Assembly: GCA_002633005.1 (NCBI GenBank)
Contig: NMRA01000158.1
Location: 498,433-560,432 of the forward strand
Origin: Phoronis australis
Taxonomy: Eukaryota > Phoronida > Phoronidae
Length of the DNA: 62,000 bases
Reading direction: 5' to 3'
A model generated the notes under the pieces. It worked only from the letters and a program-made list of their open reading frames with translations, did not search any database and was not told where the DNA came from. The translations under genes were made by a program, and so were the position numbers. This document shows, in pieces, positions 37,636 through 49,000 of the stretch (positions within the stretch are counted from its first letter, which is position 1; each line of letters begins with the position of its first letter).

Positions 37636-38382
37636 ATATGGTGTGTGACCAAGGTGTTCAGCCGTAAGTGCCCGCGAAAGGACAGATCGTAAGATTTTTT
37701 AACGACTTGAAACTTACTTTTTCTACATCCTCTATTTTTCTGAGTAGGAACAACGGCAGTAGCTAACAAGTATACAAATGCTGATCCAAAACCCCGTAAC
37801 GTAAAATTTTCAGAGCAGCTCCAGAGGACATGGCTAAAGTCAGGACACGGCGTACTATATAGCAAAGATTCTATATCTCAATTGGTAATTATAAAATCTT
37901 TGCTAACACTAGCTAAGGCAACTCGGTCGTTGTGGGTTTTTCACGAAAGTCGTCGCTCTCGTCGAGTAGAGGCCGTAAACTTATTTGTGGTGGACAAGGC
38001 CGGGCGTCGCGTGAGATTCACAAGTGCCACTGAGATATCGCCATCTGTAGTTGACGCTATTCCTTGCGTCTGCTCCGGCACTCTAACTCAAACATTCAAC
38101 ATGTCCCTGTCGAGAAAAATCTTAAAAAGGACTCAGATGTCATACAGCACCCCCGACTCAGGAAAGCAATAAATGTGAATGGCGCGCTGCCACGTAGGAA
38201 ATTTCTAAAGTGTGAATTTCAACATTGTGAAATTTCCGGAAACAAAGAAACCTTGTGGTTAGTATCAAAAGACAATCAATCAAGCATTAAAAAAGTATCG
38301 CGCCACAATTCTATTCCCCCAGACACCCAGAAAACAAATACCAGAACCAGCTATCTTATTGGTGCGTCTTTAGGCTCATTGG
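37636..38382. other. CpG-richer stretch, no supported gene
   Basis: CpG is commoner here than in neighbouring DNA. Two overlapping forward frames (37882-38172 and 38064-38792) exist, but the longer one runs through a dispersed repeat and an N base, so I do not call it a gene. Confidence 0.35.
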
Positions 38383-38505
38383 CCATATCCGAAATAATGG
38401 CTTTCACGCGGCCTCTTTTTACCCAAGTGGTTCGCATATCGTTTCACATATACGCGCAGTTACGCACAGACGCCCAAGAGCCTAATGTCACGGCAAAGGC
38501 GACCC
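38383..38505 (+). repeat. Dispersed repeat shared with 60023-60150
   Basis: ATATCCGAAATAATGGCTTTCACG, then CTTTTTACCCAAGTGGTTCGCATA and CACAGACGCCCAAGAGCCTAATG match the second copy in the same order and orientation at about 80% by eye. Confidence 0.65.
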
Positions 38506-39248
38506 AGTCTCTGACCGTGCGCGCACCCAGGGGGGGGGGNAAGGTCCGCCCCCGAGCGACAAAAAGTCCGAGAAAATGGGACAAAAGCCCACTAAATAAG
38601 GGCAAACGCACAATTCACAGAGGTGCTCCCGTTTTTTCTTCTTTTTTTAGTCCGCCCGCCCCTTTGTTAGCAAATGCGGGTTTACAACGTCGGGAATTCG
38701 AGCCCCCCCATATCGAACGCTGGGTGCGCGCATGTCTGAATAACATTTTACACTCGCGAGGTGATGCGAGCCGGTTTGACAGGATTAACTGAACTGAGTT
38801 GAGCTCTCTCAAACATGCAATATGAAAATTGCACGAATCTCTCCTACTTCACTATTAACAGTAGCAATTTTCAGTGCATCATTTGTCGTGTCAAATATGG
38901 TTCCAGACTTGACACTGACAAATTTTTCTTTCCAAGGGGTAAAAGTCGTGGACGACGCCAGGAAGAAAGTTTTTGATGTATTTTTAAACCAAAGTACGTT
39001 ATGCCATACCCGTCAGCTCTCTAAAAGTTATTGAGAGACTGGGACGCGTGTGCAAACGTATGCTTTTTTGCCTAATGCAATGACCAACATTATTTTACGG
39101 TAGCTGAAAGTTTGAGATATAAAGTTCCTAAATTCGGACATTTCTAGGGTACCAATATGACACTGTCTAAAACAAGCCAGTTGGGAGACCCAAGACATAG
39201 TTGCCTCACCCACAAGTTTCCTCATTTTCTGCCAACTTCGATGCAACG

Positions 39249-39283
39249 GTCCAGTTAAGAGGTTAGTAACCTTTTAACTGGAC
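39249..39283. repeat. 35-bp near-perfect palindrome
   Basis: GTCCAGTTAAGAGGTTA and TAACCTTTTAACTGGAC flank a single G, with one mismatched pair. No other copy was noticed. Confidence 0.75.
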
Positions 39284-41222
39284 AGTTGAGGATGCCGGGG
39301 TAACACAACGAACAGTCTTGATAAAAATATTGCAAAAGCCACAACTTTGGTAAAAATTAACCGGGTACAAGTTGCACTGACTGTACCCAGCCAAGCACCA
39401 CCCTGCAATTAAACAATTCAATGCCAGCGGGAAAAGATCACACATGGAAAGTTTGATACAGGACTCTTTGAAATCAACACTGATAACTTATACCTTTATT
39501 GCTATTGTGAACTTTCGGTTGCCATGAGATAGTAAGTTGCACCAACCAGCGGCAAGCCCACCACTCTACTACTCTATGTGCGCGCGGGTAGGCCAATATG
39601 CCTGTATTTGAAACTGTGCCCATCAGCCTATACCCTAAACCAAAACATTTTGAAGACACATTATTTCAAAAGTAGACCCATGGTCCTAAACAGGTGCATG
39701 TAGAATACAGGTGATTTCTTCTTAATCTTAAAGCCCACACAGCGCCAACATTGTTTTGGTACATGTTCTGGAGTGGAAAACTTCATTTTATTGAGTAAAC
39801 ACTCCTAATTAAACACAAAAAACATGGACTTCATTGATTGCTTAAACAGGAAGTTTCACCTAATGAATGCTAATTCCACTTGAAGTGTGCAATTTTGGCT
39901 TGACCTAATTCACACTATGTGGGTCATTAACATACTGTGTTTCCACAAGCCAATACAACAGCAGGGAATGGTATTAACAGAAGCAGTCTCTAAATCTATC
40001 AGCTATGACTGATTTCATTCAAACATTTATTTACACCATTTCATACTGACTAGTTGACTAAGCCAACTGACTATTGATGTATTTGTCAAGATAAATTACA
40101 TTTACATATATTTTAAAGTCCCACAACAAGAGCTGAGAGACGGACAGAAAAAAGATTGAAACAGTGACAAAATCAGAAACTAGGCTGTCTCGGTACAAAC
40201 GTGGACTTTTCACAATAAAGGTTAAGTCAACCCGTCTCACACAATAACATGGAACAATAAATTTGAGGATAAAAATAGGAGAAACAAAGCCATTCTTTTA
40301 AACTGAAGAGTTATACAGTGCAGTCAAATATTCTTGTCACAGTCCTAGTTTATGAACTCAGCTACTTATATAACATGGATTTTGCTTTTAGTTGAACCTA
40401 CTTATGCAAGCTTGACTGTGCTCCTATTTCACACGAAATAACAAAAGTAGGAAACTATTCCATGGCCATGCCTTTATATTCCACCAACTACACACCAATC
40501 CTGAGGTTCAAATCCCAGTCCAACACATGCCCAGGAAATGCTCCACAACCGGTAATCCAACTCCATACCCGGAAATGAGCTTCCTGGATGAGAAATATGG
40601 TCCCCGGGCACACAGTTTGGTCCCTGGGTATGAAGCACTTCATGTGTAAAGTTTAGAGGCAGTATGGAATTGAGTTGACAGAGTTGCAGCAGGAGCAGTT
40701 TCCGCCCCCTTAGTTACATGTGCTGCAACGCTTTACACTTATCAAGACGCAGTTTATGCAAACTATAAATTGTCGACAATGCGTGTCTCCTTTTCAAATA
40801 CTGGTGACATTACCTACATAACACAGATTAAAAACAGGATTTGGAATGTCTTGCAATGAACACATCACCACTTTGCAATACTATCATGCCACAAATCCAG
40901 TCTTCAGGAAAAGCTTACCTGAAATATCCTCTGCAACATCGGGAGAATACTTCAAGTAAATTTTTCCCTGAAGACAACTTGCAATTTTGATCTGTTTGTT
41001 CTTCCACAAACCACCCCTTACTTAGGATTCCAAGGCAACATGGCATGTTCACAAAATTTTGGCTCGTTACTATTATCATCCCGAAGGTGAATTATTTCAG
41101 CAATCAAATAACGAACTATTCTCTAATTTACAAGTTAAAGACAGAACACACTTACTCAACAGAACAGCATACATGAAAATTCTAGTCTGCCCTTAAAAAT
41201 AAAAACGAGCAACGCGGAGCGT
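39284..41222. other. Non-coding; possible distal 3' flank of the minus-strand gene
   Basis: No exon recognised on either strand. Minus-strand AATAAA hexamers occur at 41275-41270 and further left (near 40030, 39790 and 39495), so a very long 3' UTR cannot be excluded. Confidence 0.3.
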
Positions 41223-42282
41223 TGAAATGCGCCCACAATTGCACCGCATACGGTATCCTTCTAGGGTTGTTTATTGGTACCATAAAGTGGCCAGTAGAGG
41301 GCATACTTTGCAAAATGGAAAGGCATGGTCATTGTCTCCTCAATAGGCTAGGGGCAAAATGTGAGTAATCTTCATAATACAAGCCCATCCTATACACCAG
41401 TTGCTTAAAGCACCACAGAAACATAGAATTAAAAACAAATTTACCAACATACAAGATTAGCACAGCATTAGAATGCCAGAAACAAATTTCTACTTGGAAC
41501 TTTTCCTTCACAGTCACGAAGTAACACAAAGTATACACCTGAAGACCTATGAAAATACAGAGGTCAATGTAAAATACTAAAATTGCCACTAGAGGCAAAT
41601 ACTAAAATTGCCACTAGAGGCATACCGGTAATCAGAATCATCCTAAAGTCGTCATCGTCCGTTGTCAACATCACATAAATACACTTGCTAAATTTAGTAA
41701 AGATCCTGCAAACGGTTTGGGAGATACAGCCATGGGCGCAAAAAAACAAAACTGCCACTAGGAGGCGCCACAGTAGTCCAAATCGTCTGAAAATCATTGT
41801 CAGCTGTCTTCCTTATAGTAAGCACATACACGCCAATTTTCACAATCATCCTTTGAGCGGTTTGGTTGATAGAGGGGTGGACGCAAAAATACAGACTCGA
41901 AAACAGTAAAAATGGCCACTAGGTGGCGCAAACTACGTCGAATCCATCTGAAAACAGTAGGATAGCGTCATCTCACTAATAGGTGCCTACATACCAAATT
42001 TCATGAAAATCCGTTCAATACTTTTGAAGATACAAAGGTAAGCGTAAAAAACTAAAATTGCCACTAGGGGGCACACCGGTAGTCGGATCCGTCCGAAAGT
42101 TCGCACATGCCGTCCCATTCATAAATGGAACATATGTGCCAAATTTCATGAACGTATGTCAAAGGGTTTTGGAGATAGAGCAGCGGACGCCGGACGCCGG
42201 ACGGACGCCGCCCAGACGGACGGACGGACGGACAGAGATGACGGCATAATGCGTCCACATATAAATATGTGGGCGCATAATG
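41223..42282. mobile_element. 1.06-kb element with tandem ~150-bp units, each with a CTCF-core-like motif
   Basis: The ends are inverted (TGAAATGCGCCCACA at 41223; TGTGGGCGCATAATGA at 42267). Inside, units recur with GCCACTAGRGGC-type cores at 41584, 41608, 41753, 41913 and 42058, spaced 145-160 bp after the first 24-bp doublet. A flanking one (GGCCAGTAGAGGGC) is at 41288. Each unit also carries an AAATTTCATGAAAATCC-like stretch and GGGCGCAAAAAACTAAAAT. A (CGGACG)n tract (42180-42235) and the hairpin TGCGTCCACATA / TATGTGGGCGCA precede the right end. Fragments of the right end recur at 59461-59535. Confidence 0.7.
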
Positions 42283-42910
42283 AAACAAGTCAAGACACAA
42301 GTCTTTCATATCAACATCGTATAAAAGCAACAATAAAACTGAACGGATGCTCAGTACAATCAAAATTACTTTCTTTAAGTATTCCACATTACATTTGCAC
42401 ATTTGCCAGTATAAAATCTATTTTAGCGTAACAAGCTATACCTACTACAAAAGCTCACACTTGCAGGAACAAAAAATGAAAATAAGTTCTGAATGAATTT
42501 ACTTAAGCACCAAATAAAGTCCTGAATTCAACTTCATTTTTTTGCTATTTTGCACTTATCTCCATTCAAATGTACAAAACTCGAATTTCGTAAACAGGTC
42601 TCCACAGGGGAGATAATCACTGAACAAGACACTTGGGACAAGAAATCTTCGCTTACAGAGTAGAAATCAGGTCCTTATTAACAAAGTACTCCCATTAATT
42701 CAATATTCGTGCTCGCCATTTTGTCAGTGTATAAGAGCAGCATCTCAATCTTACACATGCTACAAGTGGCTTTCACTAGCACAATTTTGTGTGATTGAGC
42801 TTTTCCCACAAGCCAATTGCTCCACAGAACACAGCACTGGTCAAATTGTTTCATGGAACTCTTGCTGTCAGAGCAACAGCTGGATGGACTTCGCTCAGAC
42901 CAGGCACTGC

Positions 42911-43046
42911 TCAGTAACGGTTGGAACCATAATAACCACCGCCCCCACGACCGCCACCCCTTCCACGTCTGTGGTAGTCACCTCGCCAGTTCTCCTCACG
43001 TCTTGAATCATAGTTCCTGTTTTGATGCCAGCCCCCATCCCGGTAC
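42911..43046 (-). CDS. Exon P: RGG C-terminus and stop
   Basis: Acceptor GTGTTACAG. It encodes Arg/Tyr/Gly-rich sequence ending GRGGGRGGGGYYGSNRY and the TGA at 42913-42911. RGG boxes of this kind bind RNA and are targets of arginine methylation; that role is inferred. Confidence 0.85.
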
Positions 43047-46000
43047 CTGTAACACCACAGTAGCAACCACTTGGCTGAGAATGCACTATTACTTACACAT
43101 AAATGTTGCCAATTAAAGCATTTCAAATACGTCAGCACATTTAACAGACAATAATTACATTTCAAAACAAAAATGACTGACATAAATCAGTGTAGAGTGA
43201 TATTATAAACAAATTCAGATTTTTGTGCAATTTTGTGATCCCAGCTACTTGCAATTATCGAAACTACATCAGAGACTGTCTGAAGATATCTATCCTCGCA
43301 TGCCAAACTACAAAATACACTTGTTATAAAATCAACAGAGGGTCCCACACTAAGTGGCCCCAATGATTAACAGAAAGTCGCATAGCCTACCTGTCCTGAT
43401 ACCTGTCCTGGTGGTCTCTTGGTCTATAATCTTGCCTATTGCTATAATAATCTTGGTGGTGATTACGATGGCGCTGGTCGTTGTGGTCGTAACGTCTGCT
43501 AGGGCCATAAGGGGACCGATCCTGAAGTTAAAAGTAAACTTGGTCAGCACAGGGCTTTTAAACCCCTCATGTGGAAGGTTGAAAAACTCGTTCAAAAACA
43601 ACAAATGCAAACAACAAAACATTTCAATAGAAACATGTTTCAGACTGAATATCGACCATTCACAAGCTACGATGGCGCTGGGCAGAAAACATAATTAGAT
43701 ATACCACACGAAGACAAAACACAATCATTTACTCGCATACAAGCCCTTAAAATGAGAAATTGCACAGAAAACATGGATTTGTTCAGATTAATACTACTGA
43801 CCATGAACCTCAAGTGACATACATCAATAAAGGCTCTGTCACACCTAAACTTGTTCCGCAATGTCCCAGCCATTTTAGTTTCTTGATGAGTATGAGCAGG
43901 AACGCGCAAGGTTAACCAAAAACACATCTTAAATGTGACACCATCCACGCCGTTCTCACTGATATTGCACATTTAATCTCTTCCAATTCATTTTTGTCAC
44001 CCTTTTAAAACATACCAAGAACTACCTTAGGCTGAAAGGGTCCTAAAATCTAAATACGATGTTAAGAGATGACAATTTTTAATGCCTGTGTTTCGAAATC
44101 ATTAAAAGATGAAATCTCAGCTTTTATGAGAAAAGGCTAAAAATATTAAAATAAGTTCATCTATATCACTACCACTACTGACAATGCAAATTTCAACAGT
44201 AATTAGTGTATTTACCCTGTAGGAGGGAGATTTCTGTTGATTGACGGACTGACTCCTGGCTGGTGACCTGTGACTACTGTGATGTGGCGGTGATTGCACA
44301 TCTTTGTTGCCAGGTGACGATGTAGATGATCCGGCCTTAGTAGAAGCCGACACTGGCGCCACTCTGTCACCACAGCCTGTAGGAGACACACTTGCTTTGT
44401 CCTTGGTAGAATCCCCAACTTGCCCTAGTGCGTCACCAGAGTCTGGTGCTGATTCATTGCATGATTTCTTAATGGTTGAGTCAGTGTTTGACGATGATGG
44501 TCCAGGTGATCTATGAATACAACGTGACTGCTCTGTACCCTCAATATCGTTTACATCAGCACCAGTCAGCAGAGGTGATACTTCACCAGCATGTGATGTC
44601 ACCTTGTCATCAGACCTACTTGTGGCTGGTTGGTGTACATCATCCTTATTCTCCAATGAATGAGATTCACGACATGCTGTGGACATCTCCTTCAAAGGAT
44701 CATCAACCGCCATAGGACTGCCAACACTGCTGCCCCCACTACCCTGCTCTCTCACACTATTTTGCCTGCTTTCCTTCTCCGCCGTATCCAAGGAGTCTGC
44801 CACCAGTCCTGTCGACTCCTCCTTTCTTTTGTTTTCTCTTGAGGTCTCCATCTCTCCAATTCCACCAACACCACTTGTCCCATCCCCGGCATTCACTTCA
44901 CTAAGCTCCGCCTTCAAACCAGACAACTCCTCCTGCCCTGCTAACTCGTCCCTACTCTCATTCTCTCTTGAAGACTCCCGCTCTCCACTCTTTGCTTTGG
45001 CACCTGTTCCATTCCCATCCATTTCACTAAGCTCCGCCTTCCCACCAGTTGACTCCTCCCCACTCTTCTTCTTTCCGTAAGTCTCCACCTCTCCATCATC
45101 ACCAGCTCCATCATTCATTTCATCATCTCGTGAATTTTGCCCTGTTCGTTCCTCACAAGATGTTTCCTTCTCTTCAATATTGGCAACATCACCCTCCTCG
45201 TCTACCACTCCCCTCTGGTCACCTTCAGAACTCTCCATCTCAACACTGTCACCATCCTTCACATCCCCTCCTCCAACAGTGTCCATCGCTGAAATATCTC
45301 CACTCATATCCTCTGTTGCAGCAGTCTCACCATCCCCTTTATTTACACCTGAGGCATTCCCTTCAATGTTTCTCTTTCCTCCAATGCCGGAGGAGTCTTT
45401 CATAATTGTGCTAGCGTCATTGCCATGTGAGTCTATCTGTGCCAAACCAGCACCATCTGTTAAGGCAGAGGAAGCTGGATTCTCTACATCGGGGTTTGTA
45501 CCCTTGCTTTCATCGGTTTCTAAACTTTCAGCACGAGTTCCCATCTCCATATTATCATCGAGGTTAGGACACGCCTCCTTTTCACCAGCTGTTGCACTTG
45601 CTGCACCAATGTCCATCTCCTTGTCTTCTGCAGGCTCCTCAACAGCCTGCTTCACTTCTTCACACTTAGAATCTGCACCGTTTCCATCTGCTACTCCTGC
45701 TTCAGCAGGAGTCTGCATCTCAACGTCTTGTGCAGGGTCCTTTGCCATTTCCTCTCCCTCAGCACTAGCCACATTGCTTGGATTATGCTGGAAATATTGA
45801 AGTACAATGAACAACCTCAACAAGACGAGTAACTTCAAACAAACTCTCGCTCTTTCCTATTTACATTCTCGTAACAGTCTGTTTCCGACTCCCACCCCTC
45901 CCTCACTGTTAGGTATGTTAGGTATTCCTGCTAGGGGGCAGTTTTATCGAGGTGTTCTAGTTGGTCGCTAATGATGAGCAGACGTGTGTCATGATTTGTC

Positions 46001-49000
46001 TGAACACAGAGGCTGGACTTTATGCTTTCTTCATACTTTCTGAATACTGAGTGTTATTTGTTTATGTGGTGAGCCTTTGCTAATGCGTGGACAGTAGCGT
46101 CTTGTGTATGGAACTTAACTGTATTATTTTGGTGGACTGGTGGAGTCAACGGAACGCGTGACGCTTTGGTGATGAAGACTGAAGATGCCGCAAGTTTCAA
46201 GTTTTGGATTGTTGGTGCTGATGTTCGACTGTCTCTCTGTTTAGTTTGCTTAAAAAAAATAAAAAATGTTTGTAGTAGTACACATCATTTTTTTTGAAAC
46301 GGGGAGATGTTAGGTATGTTAGGTATTCCCGCTAGGGGGCAATTTTGAGTTTTGACAAGGTGTTCTAGTTGGTTGCTGATGATGAGCAGACGTGTATCAT
46401 GATTTGTCTGAATATTGAGGCTGGACTTTATGCTTTCTTCATACTTTCTGAATACTGAGCGTTATTTGTTTATGTGGTGAGCCTTTGCTACGGCTCGGAC
46501 AGTAGTGTCTTGCGTATGGAACTTAACTGTATTATTTTGGTAAACTGGTGGAGTCAACGGAACGCCTTGCCTTGGTGATGAAGACTGAAGATGCCACAAG
46601 TTTCAAGTTTTGGACTGTTGGTGCTGATGTTCGACTTTGTCTTCATCCCAAGTTTCATGTAACTTGTTATGTTTGTAAATATGTAAATAGATGTTAATTT
46701 TGATCAGGGTAACTGAAAAGTGTTTATTTACGTTTATATTTCCGTAACACTCATTTTTACAGCCCCTCCCTGTATCTTACCCTCATTTTTTTCATTTTAT
46801 AGAACCGGCCATTCACATATTCAACAACTCTTTCATAATTAATCAACAATATGAATGAATCGGTAGAAAAATATTTCCAGTGCTGAACAATTAACCAAAA
46901 TAGAGAAGGCATAGTCTCATGTTGCAATTATACAAATCTAGAACATCTTTCTCTTTAAGCCACTGTAAGGATGATCAAAAATTTGAATACTACACAAAAA
47001 AAGAGGTCAGAGAACCAGTTTTCCTCCAATGAATAACAGGCATTAAACTGGTTCTCAAAATCCAGGACCCCTGTAAGTGACTTTTCCCAAATATGTACCT
47101 TTCCTGAGGTGCCAAATATCGAACCAAGCGAAGGTTTCTGGTTCTCATCAATCTTAACCGTCTGCCATTTCGCTTCTCCACTCAAACTTGCCACGGAGTC
47201 ATCACCTCTGACCTTTAAGTCCTCAGCCGCAGGCTTCTGCTGAGGCTGGGACTCGGACGGAATGGTTTCATCCAAGCTGGGAACCTTCACACCTATGGAC
47301 AAGAAGAGAACTTGGTCAAGGCACAGACTTATTCCATTCCACTTCATTTACACCTCCATGAAGAATTCGGACCATTTAGGAGTCTACTGTACCTCAAAAT
47401 CTAACAAAAGAAGAAAATTTACACCCATAGCAGACGAAATTTTGACACACTACATTTCATTAAAGACGTGTCCAAAAATTTACTAACAGAATGTCAGAAT
47501 ATATTTTAGGCGTATTAATTGGCAGTAGGCACTCATTAACAAAATGCATTGATCACACAACGGATGAACAATGTTTAAACCTCTTATCATGGTAATAATC
47601 AACAAAAAAACAGCATTTCACTTTAAGAACACTACACGACCAAACTTTATGAAGCCACTCACCAGCATCAGGTTTTTTCACCAGACCAAGAGCATCAAAT
47701 ATGGTGGGAGGATCTCCTGCAAGCAACAACATCAACCCAACCATATTACTGGGTAGTTCACAGAAATATCTATAGCATATGAACAATTATAAATTATGAA
47801 TAAGTAATGTAACATACTTTTATTCGTCTCAGCCTGGTACAAGCGTTACGTATTTTACATTAGTCTGTGTCCACTGCATTCAGATTTGGCGTAGCATCTT
47901 ATTAACATAATTATACTAACTGTCTTTCTCAAACAAAATCTATTGGTAATATAAAATCTTGATTATTAAGACAAAACATTACATCATTTCTTGGTCATAG
48001 TAAGATTAAAGAACGGACAATCGCCGCACAAATATAAACGTTCATGTTCATTCAACGTTTTGTCTATTCATAAGACATCACCGTGATAATATATACAATA
48101 AGACAGCAAGTGTCGAATGCCAGTCAGGACACATCCATGGAGTGAAACGAGAGTAGCAAGGGATACAGGGAATAGTAGGTATGTAATCACCATAGTTGTA
48201 ATATCACTGAGCTCTGCATGTTATTGAGAGAATCAGTAGCATGCTGGTCCTGAATGGCCAATGACTCCTTGATGTACATGAAACAATGCTTAAATTTACA
48301 CACCACATGACTTCAAAAAGACGACATACTGTATCAAAGTCAATAATCGTGCCTGATAATATACTGTATGAACTGAATTATACTAATGTAAAATCTCACC
48401 AATTTCAGACGAAAAAATAATTTACCAAATTACCTTTTTCATTTTTTAACATCTTCCAACATAGGTGAATGCCCACAATTTTTTCTTGTAGAAGCTATGG
48501 CAAAAAACTTGAGCATGATAAAGCATTAATTTGACGCAGCATCTTTAAGAAAAAACATAAGATAAAAATTTCACTTGAAAACCACATCAAGTCCTAAATC
48601 GGTGAGAATTTACCGAATAGAACCATGCAGTTTAAATATAAAAATAATTGCAGGCTATCTGGTACAACGTGAACCAGACGTGCGCAGGCTGCTTGGGTGG
48701 GCCCATTGGACTGCTCACCTGGAACCCATTTTATGCTTTATTAATATATAGATAAAACCTAACTGAGAAACTAGTGACCTGACTCAAGGGTCTAGCAGTG
48801 GAACTGGAACCTACGACCTTGAGTAAAGGAAGCCGACATCTTTCCCACAAGGCCACATTGACTCCTCGTACATTTTAGATAATGAAGGCGTAAAGCTCGT
48901 CTCACTGACACTCAGTCATCCATGAAGTATATACTTACTTCTCAACGCTGGATCAGGCTCGACGGTGTATGCAGTTAACTGTCCGCATTCAACCAAATGG

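Noticed and set aside
38064-38792. 242-codon forward frame
   Set aside because: It runs through a dispersed repeat shared with 60 kb and across an N base, and has no splice or domain support.
40495-40525. tRNA gene suggested by GGTTCAAATCCCAG
   Set aside because: No A box or cloverleaf can be built upstream of this B-box-like stretch.
44304-45800. Several plus-strand frames up to 206 codons
   Set aside because: They are antisense shadows of the acidic exon, whose codon bias keeps the reverse strand open.
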